From: Brenneria roseae subsp. roseae
GTDB taxonomy: Bacteria; Pseudomonadota; Gammaproteobacteria; Enterobacterales; Enterobacteriaceae
NCBI RefSeq assembly: GCF_003115845.1
Contig: NZ_KZ819034.1
Coordinates: 1-64,000 of the forward strand
DNA length: 64,000 bases
Direction: 5' to 3'
In this document: positions 1-9,808 of the stretch, piece by piece
How the letters are laid out: each line of letters begins with the position of its first letter
Numbering within the stretch: the first letter of the stretch is position 1
The notes under the pieces: model-generated
Databases searched by the model: none
The model's input: only the letters and a program-made list of their open reading frames with translations
What the model was told of the DNA's origin: nothing
Translations under genes and position numbers: made by a program

Positions 1-124
1 GATCGTAGCTTTCCGCCTGAGTATCTGCGCACTTTTCACAATGGTCGGCCAGTACGATGAAATCCGTGGCGGCGCTGAAAGGAACGGTAAGTAACGGGTG
101 AGTTTGATCGAGGGTTGTAGCCAT
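1..124 (-). CDS. Icd-like small protein of P4-type islands, partial at left edge
   Basis: An ATG at 122-124 (minus strand) is preceded by a strong Shine-Dalgarno, GGAGG, about 7 nt upstream, and opens a frame reading MATTLDQTHPLLTVPF and on to the window edge without a stop (41 codons). The MATT..QTHP opening is typical of small proteins placed after the ash gene in P4-like elements, often annotated as Icd-like (host cell-division inhibitor) proteins. The C-terminus is outside the window, so the assignment rests on the N-terminus and position only. It overlaps the ORF at 36-269 in another frame. Confidence 0.45.
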   Translation of the reverse strand, partial: MATTLDQTHPLLTVPFSAATDFIVLADHCEKCADTQAESYD

Positions 125-269
125 AAGGCAGCCTCCAGTATGTGATGTTTAAACCACCACCGAAGAGACCAATCTTACGGGTGGTGGACTGAACGGAGTT
201 GGTCTTACCGGCCATACTGGAACCGGCGCACCTTGCGGTGCCCCCGCCCAGCCCACCATAATTCGGCAT
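36..269 (-). CDS. Ash-family leader ORF (P4-like)
   Basis: This 77-residue ORF contains the segment SSMAGKTNSVQSTTRKIGLF, which resembles the core of the phage ASH family, a small ORF at the start of the leftward operon of P4-like satellites. It overlaps the better-supported Icd-like start at 124 in a different frame, an arrangement common in this family. No clear ribosome binding site was found at its first ATG. In P4 this region also encodes the CI immunity RNA, so part of the conservation may reflect RNA rather than protein. Its biochemical role is unknown. Confidence 0.4.
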   Translation of the reverse strand: MPNYGGLGGGTARCAGSSMAGKTNSVQSTTRKIGLFGGGLNITYWRLPYGYNPRSNSPVTYRSFQRRHGFHRTGRPL

Positions 270-562
270 AGCTAAGCATTACGACATAAAAAAAGACGCA
301 AGGCGCGTCATATGTCGCCAGTATGGTATTCGGGAGACCAATCCCGGCACCTGATTTTGCAGGTGCGGGTTAAGGATACTGCGATTAGCGGTTAACAGCA
401 AGTGAGGTTATGGAAGGCAGATCGCAGAAATAACACTCTCTTACCTGCAAAACTAATCGTTCGTCTTTCGCATCAAACAAAAGACTAAAGTTTCTTTTTT
501 TCCATTTTATTCAATAAGTAATCGGGAATATAATCCAGAAAACACATCTTGAGGATCTCAAT
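270..562. other. Non-coding leader/promoter region between the divergent P4-like operon and the cargo genes
   Basis: No credible gene is seen. There are short self-complementary stretches: GACGC/GCGTC around 294-310 and CACCTG/CAGGTG around 350-365. They could belong to an immunity-type RNA or leader as in P4, but I cannot show this. The last 60 bases are AT-rich and precede the ATG at 563, with GAGG about 10 nt upstream. Confidence 0.3.
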
Positions 563-3500
563 ATGAGGATCACCGCGACCCAAATCGAACAGTGGGCGGA
601 CACAAGAGACTCTCAGGGAATATTGCCCATTTTGATCCGGCGATTAATCAGCGCGACCACAACAATAACAGCATTGAGCATGCCCGGCGGTGATTCTGTT
701 TCTGGCAGCGGCTGGGATGGTATTGTCCAGGCTGACAAAGGCAATATCTGGGTTCCTGGTGGTTCCTCTTTCTGGGAAATGGGCTGTTCCTCCGACATCA
801 TTACTAAAGCCCGCTCAGATTTCCGGAAAAGAAATCAACAAATTTCACCACAGGAAGCGGCTCAAAGCCGCTTCGTTTTCGTATCGCCACGTCGATGGCC
901 AAAAAAAGATAACTGGCTCAAAGAAGCCCGGGCTGAAAATATCTGGTCCGACGTTTATGCACTTGATGCTGACGATCTGGAGACGTGGCTGGAAAACGCG
1001 CCGGCTGTAGCTCTCTGGTTCGGTGAACTAACGGGCCATACTGGCGCAGGCATTGAATCCATTTCCCATTTCTGGGAACGATGGCGCAATCAGTCACAAT
1101 TTCCGTTAACAAAAGAAACCTTACTGGAGGGTAGAGAAGAAGAAAAAAATACGCTGAACGGCTTTCTGTCAGAGAAAAAACAACAAATTATTATTCGGGC
1201 AGACAGTCAGGAAGAGGCTATCGCTTTTGCCTGTGCCAGCTTAATAGAAATGGGGCATGAAAATATAGCAGCCTGTATAACTACTGATGATGGATGGCGC
1301 TTTATTGATAAAAATCCCTCAATTCAGCTTTGTCTGGCGATGAACAGTGATATTTCCAGACAAAGCCGATGCCAGCCTGAACGAACTGTTTTTATTCCAT
1401 TTTCCCAGGGCGATCACAATACGACAGGCAATAAACAAAGCGATACCATTACACTGGAGCGTCTTACCCGAAGCGATTTTGAAGAGAAGCTCATTGCTTT
1501 AGGAGAAGAAGAATCCGATGCAAGGCGGTTATCACGAACAACCGGGCGGTCCTGGTCAGTTTATCGACGCCTTAGGGCCAGAAACCCGACAATTTCATCT
1601 CCCGTATGGCTGACCACATCGCCAGCAAAAGCGTTAATCACGTTGACCCTGGTGGGGTGCTGGAATGGCAAAAAGGAAGGCGATAAATATTGCGTTGAAA
1701 CTATTGCGCAAAAAGATTACGAAGAACTGGAACAGGAACTACGCGAAATATCTCTTCGGGATGACTCTCCGGTTTTACAGATTGGTGATGTATGGAAAGC
1801 AAAATCTCCCATTGAGCTACTGTATCAGCTTGCCCCCCGACTAACAGAAAGTCAGCTCGAACGTTTCTTCTTGGTTGTAAAACAGACGCTACTTAAACCC
1901 AATCCAGCCCTGGAGCTTAAAAACGAAGATCGCTGGATGGCATCTATCTATGGAAAAGTTCGTTCAGAATCAGATTTTATTCTGAAATCAATCGCTGACT
2001 CGCTGGTGAAGCTCAGAATCTACGCTGAAAGCAGTGAAGGGATTAATTCAGACTTCATCATTGCTGCCATCGACAATCTGGTTAGAGATCTGTTGATGGA
2101 TGCCGATGGTGAGAGATGGCTGTCATTAACAGACGTATTATGTTCGTTAGCTGAAGCATCACCAGAGGTGTTCTTAAAATCCATAGAAACAAGCTTGCAG
2201 TCAACAGAGGTTGCCGTTACTCGCCCACTAACGGAAACGAGTGAAAGCACAGGCTTTGGTATGCGTTGTTGGCATGCTGACTTATTGCATGCGCTGGAAA
2301 TCCTGGCATGGAATCCAAGGCGATTACTTAGAGTCAGCCTTATTCTAGCAACGCTATCATCATTAAGAATTCAGGGAAACTGGGCCAATACGCCGGAAAA
2401 TACCCTGAAATCGTTGCTCAGGCCCTACTGGCCTCAAACAATGGCTACTGATGAACAAAGACTTATCGTACTTGATATGCTTATCAAAAAACACGAGAGC
2501 ATTGTCTGGCGTTTTCTCTATGAACAAACCGATCCTATGGGGGGTATGTATATGGAAAATGCCAGACCAAAATGGCGGGATGATGATGCTGGCAGTGCGC
2601 AAATGAGAGGAATTTTTTTTAGTGCATATTACTCTGCACTGGGTGAGCGAATATTGGATCTGGCAGAAAAGAATGTTGAAAGAATAGCAGCGCTTATCAA
2701 GCGAATAGATCATTTTGAAGGTGCCTACCAGGAAAGGCTTATTGCATTAATTAAAAGCACAATTTCTTTTTCTGATGAAGATAAGGAAATTGTGAGAGAA
2801 GCACTGTATCACTATCTGAACTGGCATAATTCGTATAACACAGATGGAGATAAAAAAAGCAGGGCGGTTGCAGAAAACCTCATGGCATTTGTCAGTTTGT
2901 TTACTCTCCAGGATATTATTCTTGATAAACGTCGATTGTTCACTTTTCAATATCCCGTATTGGCTGAAGGGAGTGAGAGAGATTATAAGGAACATAGCAA
3001 AGAAATAATCAAAATGCGAACCAGCGCAATAGAAGAGATATATTCCAGGCAAGGATGGGATGGAATCTCATCTTTATTTTCAGTAGCACAATCACCGTCT
3101 GTAATAGGTGAATCGTTAGCTATCTGCAACTTAAATTTAATGGATTCATTCTCATGGATTATTGAAAAATTCAAAGACAATGGTTTCCCATTTCACGATC
3201 AATTGATAAGTTCATTTTATGTCTGGCTCCCTGAAGAAAAACAACTTATTCTGTTAAATTCTCAAGAGTTCAAAAATGAGATGGATAGTGATGAGAAGAT
3301 TGCCGCATTCCATTCAATACTCCCGCCCAATATGGCTACATGGCACAACCTTGCAAGTTACCCCGAAAGCGCCCAAACCCTGTACTGGAAAAGGATAAAC
3401 TATCCACATATCTGGAGTGATGATGCTGATGAAATTGACTACTTCATCGGAAAAATGATGTTTTCTGACAGGTATATATCGGCATTTAATCTCGTAAAAC

Positions 3501-4309
3501 ATCGCATGGAAAAAATTTCCTGGCAAAACCTATTGAAACTGTTAAACGGATTCCGAAGTACCACCGAAAAAGATGTATCAATACCAGATGGTTGGCATTT
3601 TTCCAGGGCTATAGAATACCTTGAATCATCAGGTCAGGTCTCGCGTTTAGATTTGGCCTTACTGGAATTTTTCTTTTTCTCAGCGTTCAGAAATTGTGAA
3701 AAAGGAGCGAAAAACCTTTACGCGGAGTTACTTTCCAATCCACCACTCTTTGTGCAATTAATATGCCTTGCTTATAAACCAGAATCCGAGAAAGAGTATA
3801 AACAAGATGAATCCTTAATGGCTGCGGCACAACAAGCAGACAGAGTTCTGAATCAAGGAAAAGGGATCCCCGGTCTGAAACCAGATAATAATATTGATGA
3901 AGACGTATTTAGTAACTGGATTAAAGAGGTCAGGAAGCTGGCGACAGAAAATGACAGAAGCAATACTACCGATTATATAATCGGTGAATGGCTATCCCGA
4001 TCAAAAAATATAAATGATGCACCATGGCACAGCATGATAATCAAAGATTTACTGGAAGAAACAGAACGGGATGAAATCAGAGAAGGTTTCTATTTTGGCA
4101 CTATTAATAGCCGTGGTACAACAGTAAGAGCTTATTATGAAGGCGGTGATAAAGAACGAAAACTAGTTGACCAGTACAAAGAAATTGCCAACCAGTTATA
4201 TTTTACTCATCCCAAACTAGCAAGTGTCTTTGATGATCTTGCTTCACATTATGATTTTGATGCTGCAAATAATGATCGGCATGCAAAGTTAAGACTTGAA
4301 GGATATTAA
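563..4309 (+). CDS. 1248-aa protein with N-terminal nuclease-like domain, putative defence component A
   Basis: I do not recognise a named family. Residues about 40-150 carry a pattern reminiscent of restriction-endonuclease-like folds: D52 in SGWDG, VPGGSSFWE with E72, K82 as a possible displaced lysine, then FVFVSPRRW and DADDLETWLE. The segment near residues 205-235 (QQIIIRADSQEEAIAFACAS) sits where STAND-type proteins have a P-loop, but no GxxxxGK[ST] is present, so this is at best a decayed NTPase. The remaining roughly 900 residues look alpha-helical and repeat-like, with no transmembrane segment. The next gene starts 42 bp downstream on the same strand and is of almost equal length, suggesting a two-gene operon. 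Position as cargo of a P4-like island next to a Fic gene suggests anti-phage or competition functions, an inference only. Confidence 0.55.
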   Translation: MRITATQIEQWADTRDSQGILPILIRRLISATTTITALSMPGGDSVSGSGWDGIVQADKGNIWVPGGSSFWEMGCSSDIITKARSDFRKRNQQISPQEAAQSRFVFVSPRRWPKKDNWLKEARAENIWSDVYALDADDLETWLENAPAVALWFGELTGHTGAGIESISHFWERWRNQSQFPLTKETLLEGREEEKNTLNGFLSEKKQQIIIRADSQEEAIAFACASLIEMGHENIAACITTDDGWRFIDKNPSIQLCLAMNSDISRQSRCQPERTVFIPFSQGDHNTTGNKQSDTITLERLTRSDFEEKLIALGEEESDARRLSRTTGRSWSVYRRLRARNPTISSPVWLTTSPAKALITLTLVGCWNGKKEGDKYCVETIAQKDYEELEQELREISLRDDSPVLQIGDVWKAKSPIELLYQLAPRLTESQLERFFLVVKQTLLKPNPALELKNEDRWMASIYGKVRSESDFILKSIADSLVKLRIYAESSEGINSDFIIAAIDNLVRDLLMDADGERWLSLTDVLCSLAEASPEVFLKSIETSLQSTEVAVTRPLTETSESTGFGMRCWHADLLHALEILAWNPRRLLRVSLILATLSSLRIQGNWANTPENTLKSLLRPYWPQTMATDEQRLIVLDMLIKKHESIVWRFLYEQTDPMGGMYMENARPKWRDDDAGSAQMRGIFFSAYYSALGERILDLAEKNVERIAALIKRIDHFEGAYQERLIALIKSTISFSDEDKEIVREALYHYLNWHNSYNTDGDKKSRAVAENLMAFVSLFTLQDIILDKRRLFTFQYPVLAEGSERDYKEHSKEIIKMRTSAIEEIYSRQGWDGISSLFSVAQSPSVIGESLAICNLNLMDSFSWIIEKFKDNGFPFHDQLISSFYVWLPEEKQLILLNSQEFKNEMDSDEKIAAFHSILPPNMATWHNLASYPESAQTLYWKRINYPHIWSDDADEIDYFIGKMMFSDRYISAFNLVKHRMEKISWQNLLKLLNGFRSTTEKDVSIPDGWHFSRAIEYLESSGQVSRLDLALLEFFFFSAFRNCEKGAKNLYAELLSNPPLFVQLICLAYKPESEKEYKQDESLMAAAQQADRVLNQGKGIPGLKPDNNIDEDVFSNWIKEVRKLATENDRSNTTDYIIGEWLSRSKNINDAPWHSMIIKDLLEETERDEIREGFYFGTINSRGTTVRAYYEGGDKERKLVDQYKEIANQLYFTHPKLASVFDDLASHYDFDAANNDRHAKLRLEGY

Positions 4310-4351
4310 ATCCAACACATCGATACACTTAGTTCTCAAAAGGATTTAAAA

Positions 4352-7300
4352 ATGGGAAAGAACAGCAAGGCAAGACGAGATTTAAAAAAGAAAAAAAGCA
4401 ATAACAGATCCAGAGAAAAATCCCCTAGCAAGGAAAATAGAAACTATGAAGACGTTATGCCAAAAATAAAATATAATTTAACATCTGTTTATAAAGAGTA
4501 CAACCTCGCAGAACTTTTTCTCACATTAAGTATTTCCGAATTATGGCTATCTAATATCTCGTCACCTGTAAAACACACTATAGCTTTCAACACCTTGCTC
4601 TCCATGGATGTTAGTACATTTAACAACCAAAGGGAACTTAAAACATATCAACAAGCAAGCGAATTTTTTAGCATTATTTATAAGATATTACCTAATATTC
4701 CTCAGATGGAAGACTTTATCCCTGAACAAGACTGGGGGAAAATAAAAATACCATGGGGAAATAATATTTATAGAATTTTTTACGGTAGCCCAGTCGAACG
4801 CTTATATGATTATATTCAAGCTTTTGGAATTAGATACGCAGAATGTCCAATTATTCTTAGGCAAATGGAAAATGTTCTTATTTTACAGGATAAGTTTTTA
4901 TCAAGCATAAATCCAGTTGATACACTCTCAGAGCAAGAGTTCTCGCCCGGCCATATCGAAGTCCCCCCAGAAACGTTCTGGAAAGCTTGCCATCAGGCTT
5001 TAACGGATACCATTCATGCATTTGAGGAAATAATAAATCGGACAGAAAATATATTTATTAAAAAACCGGGGGAATTTAGAAGCATTAACTCCACCTCTGA
5101 ATTATCAAGTATAATAATGGAAGGCGTAGCACTCCCTGCTATTGGCGTCATCATTGATGATCGTGTTTATCCATTGTCATTCAGGAATATGGCAAATGTA
5201 ATTATTGAGCACTACGCTTCCAAAAAAATGGATATCGATTGTTCTGATGCCATTTCAAATTTCATATCACAGCGTTTTGAAAGCATAATTGAGGAACCAT
5301 TTCTGCTCCTGAGCAAAAAAAAGGTCCTACCTTATAAATTCTCAGGATTATTACATGGCAATGATAAGTTTTATTTATTTTTTCTTTTTGATATTGATTC
5401 AACAAGTAAGTTAGAACATATAGAAGAAAATGTTTTCGAACTTTTTAATCAAGGCGAATGGGCTTTATCACCGATTTCATCACCACAACTATTAGGCATT
5501 CGAAATGGCCAAGGGAAACAACTATCAATTGATGATATTGAATTTATTTTCATAAATTCCAATCTTACTACTGCCATGCATTTTTTCGATCCACCGCAAT
5601 TAAAATATAGTCACCACATCCTCTTTCTGACAGAATTCATTGCATTGTTTGACTCAATAGATAATCTAAATGAATTATCACTATTTTTTTCATATGTGGA
5701 TAAGAACAAATCAAAAATAAATCCGTTTTTTATTTCAGTAATAGATAAATTTGCATCATTTAAAGGAACTCACTCTGTATTAGAAGATGGTGCCATAAAT
5801 TTTAATATGATTACTCTTGACCCTCATTGGGGTTCTAATTGGAGATATGAAGAACTGGAAAAATACTGGTCACAGGCTCCCTCAAATTTCCCTGATGCCA
5901 ATGTAAAATGGAACATCAGTAGTAGTTACCAAGGAAATATTTCATTAATATCGGGAAGTCATTTCTATGTATCCTGGTCTACAACGATTAATAATTGCAC
6001 AATTCATTTTTGTGCCGATTGCAAGCCATTACGAAATGAAGATCATCTTAACGGTCAGCTTCTAACATTATTTTTAGAATGTGCCAGTGATGCTTTATCG
6101 CAACGAAAAGATATTTTAAAAAATATATCACTCCAGAACATAGACAGAATAACCGTTCATTGTGCTGTTGACAAAAAATATCTGGTAAATAGTAATTCCG
6201 ATATTGCAGAACATGTTTTCCCTGAGCTGTTCACTTATGTATCGTTAATTAATAATTATAATTCTTCTGCAAACATACAAATTTGTATTAATTTACCTCT
6301 CATGCAATATCGTCTTAACAGACCTCAAAATGCTAGTTTCCAGGCTGATGTCTGCATTGCATTCTTACAATTGCTATCCAAAATACTTAATATCGAGTTC
6401 TCCGAAGATATTAGGCAACAAATAGTCAACACAGGCAACAGACCTGCCAGGATGGCAATATCCAGCGAAGAGCGCACCTTTGATACTCTAGAAATAAAAC
6501 CAAATATTCCTGAAGCCAAACACTTTAAACTAGCCAGAAAAATATTAGCTAACTTAATTAAAGAGTCTGGAGTTCAGGAAGGTAATTATGAGTTACAAAA
6601 GGCCAAGGACATTATTAACCCTTTAGCCGATTTTTTCAGAGAAAAAATCCACGCAACAATACGCTCAATGAGCAGAGAGCACTTGCTACAATTTGTAATT
6701 GAAAACTATGATGCTTATGTAGCCGAAGACCATAGAAAAAAGAAAAACATTATGTTAAGCCTTCAACATGAGGTTAATTATAATAGAACAGAAAAATTAG
6801 CAAACCAGAGTACTGAATTCAACCGTATGTCAGCAAATTATAGGTACTTGCTTGAATGTACCTTAAGTCTTAACTCAAAAAATGAAACCATACCTACTAC
6901 CGATGATATCTTACAATTACTTGCTAATATAGATTGGTTAATCGTACTTTATAATGCAAGTGACATCTTGCATAATGATATTGATGTAGGCGGTTTGAAT
7001 ATAGATAATTTTTACATCCCACAAGTATTTTTTTCCGAAGATCGTGAGATTAAAGAAGATAAGTTTAGTGAAGAACAGGCTGGCTATAAGTTAGGTTATA
7101 ACTTAAACGACACTGATTCTGTAGAGTCCGATATTATAAATGAAAAATTGGATGATCTTGATCGTGCATTTCAACAAGATCTAGGCTTCAAATACTCTAG
7201 TTTACTTGCTGTTTTCTCTATTCTGTTTCAATGGGCCCGATTTAACCAAATTGAATTAAATCTTTCATACCAGACGACAAAGGCTGATATGGTAAAATTT

Positions 7301-8101
7301 TTGCTTAAAAGCAATACAAACTTGGTTAATAAAGAAGTAGAAAAAATAATAGACTTTCTTATTCTTAATCCGAATAAAATAAGAAAGTTACTTGGTATTG
7401 ATTCTGAATGTTTTGATGTGCCTATATCCGACCACAATAAACGAGATCATCGATATAATATTCGCCCACTAATAAAAACTAGTAATAATAATATAATCTG
7501 GGGCGCTGCGGCAGCTTATCGAGCAGGGACAATATGGATTACTCATATTGCAAATGGGTATCTTCCTGCCGAGTTTGAATGGAGCCACATTTCACATGAA
7601 GTTGGTAAGATAAAAGAGAGTATTGAAAAGCAATTAGAAATAACCACTTTTAATATTGTAAAAAGATTCGCAACCCAAATTGAACTTGGCATCGACTTTA
7701 AGAAACGCTTTCCAAAGAAAAAGTTTCCTGATGTAGGTGATTTTGATACCTTAGCCTATTTTTCTGATAGCAACACCTGGTTGAATATAGAGTGTAAGTA
7801 TAATCAGCCCTACTATTGCATTAAAGATATGCGTCGTTTACGAGAGAAAATATTTGGTAGAGGTGATAAAAGAGGACAGATTGGGAAAATAGAAAAAAGA
7901 ATTAATTTTCTAGCAGAAAATTATAATGATATTCTTACTCTACTAAACTGGAATGAGCCCGGAGATAACCATGACGTAAAATTTATTAATTTGTACATTA
8001 GTAGACAAATTTACTGGTGGTTAAGATACCCGCCATATGAAACTAATATTAACTTTGTACAAGTAGATGCGTTAGAATCTTGGTTACAAGAAAATTCATA
8101 G
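4352..8101 (+). CDS. 1249-aa protein with C-terminal PD-(D/E)XK nuclease-like domain, putative defence component B
   Basis: This is a large protein of unknown family. It starts with a very basic tail (MGKNSKARRDLKKKKSNN), possibly nucleic-acid binding. The C-terminal 120 residues have a convincing PD-(D/E)XK pattern: GDFD with D1132, a hydrophobic strand, then WLNIECK with E1147 and K1149, followed by a helix rich in Arg/Lys. The central thousand residues show no motif I can name and no Walker motifs. Codon composition is markedly more AT-rich than the upstream gene, which suggests separate histories or a distant donor. The ATG at 4352 has AAAGGA about 7 nt upstream. A nuclease effector partnered with the upstream giant protein is the simplest reading, but no activity can be shown from sequence. 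Confidence 0.6.
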   Translation: MGKNSKARRDLKKKKSNNRSREKSPSKENRNYEDVMPKIKYNLTSVYKEYNLAELFLTLSISELWLSNISSPVKHTIAFNTLLSMDVSTFNNQRELKTYQQASEFFSIIYKILPNIPQMEDFIPEQDWGKIKIPWGNNIYRIFYGSPVERLYDYIQAFGIRYAECPIILRQMENVLILQDKFLSSINPVDTLSEQEFSPGHIEVPPETFWKACHQALTDTIHAFEEIINRTENIFIKKPGEFRSINSTSELSSIIMEGVALPAIGVIIDDRVYPLSFRNMANVIIEHYASKKMDIDCSDAISNFISQRFESIIEEPFLLLSKKKVLPYKFSGLLHGNDKFYLFFLFDIDSTSKLEHIEENVFELFNQGEWALSPISSPQLLGIRNGQGKQLSIDDIEFIFINSNLTTAMHFFDPPQLKYSHHILFLTEFIALFDSIDNLNELSLFFSYVDKNKSKINPFFISVIDKFASFKGTHSVLEDGAINFNMITLDPHWGSNWRYEELEKYWSQAPSNFPDANVKWNISSSYQGNISLISGSHFYVSWSTTINNCTIHFCADCKPLRNEDHLNGQLLTLFLECASDALSQRKDILKNISLQNIDRITVHCAVDKKYLVNSNSDIAEHVFPELFTYVSLINNYNSSANIQICINLPLMQYRLNRPQNASFQADVCIAFLQLLSKILNIEFSEDIRQQIVNTGNRPARMAISSEERTFDTLEIKPNIPEAKHFKLARKILANLIKESGVQEGNYELQKAKDIINPLADFFREKIHATIRSMSREHLLQFVIENYDAYVAEDHRKKKNIMLSLQHEVNYNRTEKLANQSTEFNRMSANYRYLLECTLSLNSKNETIPTTDDILQLLANIDWLIVLYNASDILHNDIDVGGLNIDNFYIPQVFFSEDREIKEDKFSEEQAGYKLGYNLNDTDSVESDIINEKLDDLDRAFQQDLGFKYSSLLAVFSILFQWARFNQIELNLSYQTTKADMVKFLLKSNTNLVNKEVEKIIDFLILNPNKIRKLLGIDSECFDVPISDHNKRDHRYNIRPLIKTSNNNIIWGAAAAYRAGTIWITHIANGYLPAEFEWSHISHEVGKIKESIEKQLEITTFNIVKRFATQIELGIDFKKRFPKKKFPDVGDFDTLAYFSDSNTWLNIECKYNQPYYCIKDMRRLREKIFGRGDKRGQIGKIEKRINFLAENYNDILTLLNWNEPGDNHDVKFINLYISRQIYWWLRYPPYETNINFVQVDALESWLQENS

Positions 8102-8123
8102 AATATTAATTAACATCTATTAA

Positions 8124-8155
8124 ATTAAGGTGGTTTGGAAAATAACCACCTTAAT
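8124..8155. terminator. Stem-loop terminator between the giant gene pair and fic
   Basis: Twelve-base perfect arms, ATTAAGGTGGTT and AACCACCTTAAT, are separated by 8 nt and flanked by A/T runs on both sides. It lies between two convergent genes and could terminate both. Confidence 0.75.
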
Positions 8156-8206
8156 ATTTATAGAAGCCAAAAATATGGAGCCTGTAATTTAATTTGCTCA
8201 TCAATA

Positions 8207-9349
8207 TTATAGGTTAGGAATAAACCCTTCCTCCCACAGAACCTTAATCACCCCACGGATCAGATACGAGTTAGAAAACTTCGCCGTATAGGTACGGGCC
8301 CCCTCTTCTACTGGCTGGAGCAATCCCCGCTCAATCAGCTTACCGAGCTGATAAGTCACCTGCGTCGGTTTCAGATCGGGCAAAACAGTGCGTAGATCGC
8401 CCGCTTTTATCGTCCCCAATTCAACAGCACGTTTCAGAACCTTTGATTCCAGCGGATTTATCAGCCCTCTCTCTGATGAAAAATCGATCGCCGGATACAG
8501 GATCTTTTCACTCAGGAAAGCGTGGTTTGTCAGTTGATCGACTTTCTTCAACTCAGAGGAGATCCCCGAAAGCACATATAAGCACCATTCTTCCAGCCCC
8601 TGCTCTGTTCCCTTATCGGCTAATGAAAGCATGGCATAATAGCGCTCACGATCGTTACAGAATACCGCTGTCGGATTGAGTACCCGCCCACCAGCCTGAA
8701 CATTAAAACCATACTTGATAAGCAACGCATAGGTCAGCAGTCTGACCGTTCTGCCATTACCGTTGCCAAAGGGATGTATCCAGCCAAAGCGATGATGTAC
8801 CAGTGCAATCTTCATCAGATCGTACTTTGGCTTATCGGCATGGTTAATGAAGGCGGTCAGTTCCGCCATATAATCAGCAACGCGAATGTGGTCCGGCGGT
8901 AAATGGTCAGACTGAGCGATGCTGACATTATGTTGTCGATATGCGCCGGGCGTTCTGTCGCCCTCCTGTTGCAGCCCGGCAACCGCCAGACTATGCAGCT
9001 CGCGGATAAAATATTCCGTTATCTCATCGCCGTCGCTCAGGAATTCGTCGATGTACTCCATCGCGGCTTCAATATTATTGATTTCTTTGAGCTGATCCGT
9101 CGAACTTTGAGTTCCCTCAACCTTGCTTTCAACATAGTCGGCAAGTGTGGTGTGGTTTCCCTCAATCCTTGCAGAACCAAGACTCTCCAGCATGTGGAAA
9201 ACGGCCTTCAACTGCGCAAACAGGATTGGATGCACATCGGTTTCCAGCCGTAGGTGCCGAAGTAACTCCAGCTCCGTCAGTGCATCGACCAAAGGGGAGT
9301 CAAAGCTGGGATTCAGAAGCGAAAGTTCAAAGTGATTAAATTGGGCCAT
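8207..9349 (-). CDS. Fic family protein with N-terminal autoinhibitory motif
   Basis: Fic enzymes usually transfer AMP from ATP onto hydroxyl side chains of target proteins. The catalytic loop [12 protein letters not shown] is intact (His192 to Arg203). An N-terminal inhibitory signature, GSARIEGN (residues 58-65, with E63), marks a class II, self-inhibited Fic in which the glutamate blocks ATP phosphate binding. The last roughly 100 residues look like a winged-helix region ([20 protein letters not shown]), common in 370-390-aa bacterial Fic proteins. The length is normal. It is convergent with the giant gene pair and lies at the distal end of the left island. Its target is unknown; roles as stress or toxin-like modifier are family knowledge, not evidence from this sequence. 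Confidence 0.9.
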   Translation of the reverse strand: MAQFNHFELSLLNPSFDSPLVDALTELELLRHLRLETDVHPILFAQLKAVFHMLESLGSARIEGNHTTLADYVESKVEGTQSSTDQLKEINNIEAAMEYIDEFLSDGDEITEYFIRELHSLAVAGLQQEGDRTPGAYRQHNVSIAQSDHLPPDHIRVADYMAELTAFINHADKPKYDLMKIALVHHRFGWIHPFGNGNGRTVRLLTYALLIKYGFNVQAGGRVLNPTAVFCNDRERYYAMLSLADKGTEQGLEEWCLYVLSGISSELKKVDQLTNHAFLSEKILYPAIDFSSERGLINPLESKVLKRAVELGTIKAGDLRTVLPDLKPTQVTYQLGKLIERGLLQPVEEGARTYTAKFSNSYLIRGVIKVLWEEGFIPNL

Positions 9350-9556
9350 GATGTTTAGTTATCTCAACTGGTGCATGACGGTATCTCAAAAGTATAGCAA
9401 AAATACTAATAGAATCTATAAATTAGAAAGAACATCGTTTTTTATTATCTCAAAAATCTTTGTTCCAACATATCAAATGTAAGTTTGAACGATGTTCAAT
9501 GCGAAGGGGGGATGGAGCTTTGCCTGCGTAATGCAGCATGGATTTTTTAGCGCCGC

Positions 9557-9645
9557 TATGTGTGGACCCCGAACCGTTATGTGTGGAGTTCCCCTCACTA
9601 TATGTGGACCTCAGACCGTTATGTGTGAACCTAGCTCCACACATA
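9557..9645. repeat. Iteron-like array with exact 21-bp period
   Basis: Four direct copies of TATGTGTGGA-like decamers start at 9557, 9578, 9599 (TATATGTGGA) and 9620 (TATGTGTGAA), each exactly 21 bp apart, about two helical turns. A fifth copy in inverse orientation, TCCACACATA, lies at 9636-9645. The array is about 145 bp left of the tRNA-Phe repeat and 210 bp upstream of the fic start. Integrase arm-type binding sites near an att site are the likeliest role; an operator for fic is the alternative. Confidence 0.7.
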
Positions 9646-9788
9646 ACGAAGCCCCTCTCCTTAAACAACGATTTTTCGTGACAACCATCACAAAAATAAA
9701 GCGATTTGTTATGGGGGCCTTAGTGGGGGCGCTGATTCCGACTTTTTTCAATGAAACCAAATGGAAACAGCACCTTAATCGTGGATAT

Positions 9789-9808
9789 GATTCCGAGTCC
9801 GGGCACCA
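9789..9808 (+). repeat. att: attachment site, left copy (tRNA-Phe 3' end)
   Basis: GATTCCGAGTCCGGGCACCA matches the 3' end of the enterobacterial tRNA-Phe gene, including the TΨC-arm half, acceptor stem and CCA. The 16-bp core CCGAGTCCGGGCACCA recurs at 60782-60797 in the same orientation, and ATGA precedes both copies with a two-base mismatch between. No tRNA body precedes it, so this is a duplicated att, not a functional tRNA gene. The integrase gene begins 162 bp to the right. Confidence 0.85.

Larger units (their letters stand above)
1..9808. mobile_element. Distal part of a P4-like genomic island (left element)
   Basis: This stretch ends at the first tRNA-Phe-derived repeat (9793-9808). 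At its left it has the Ash/Icd-like leader arrangement seen in P4-type satellites and pathogenicity islands, transcribed leftwards. Its right half is cargo: two giant genes and a Fic gene. No structural phage gene is visible. Its own integrase and the intact tRNA-Phe gene would lie left of the window; that is inferred from the orientation of the two integrases further right, each of which follows an att repeat. Confidence 0.6.

Noticed and set aside
563-4309. STAND or AAA+ ATPase in the first giant protein
   Set aside because: The region placed like a P-loop has no glycine-rich GxxxxGK[ST]; only the general layout is similar, so an ATPase call would not be supported.
9557-9645. CRISPR-like spaced repeats
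   Set aside because: Repeats are about 10 bp with 11-bp spacers that partly resemble each other, and no cas genes; protein-binding iterons fit better.
9789-9808. A functional tRNA-Phe gene
   Set aside because: Only the 3' end is present; the upstream sequence does not form D, anticodon or 5' acceptor arms.
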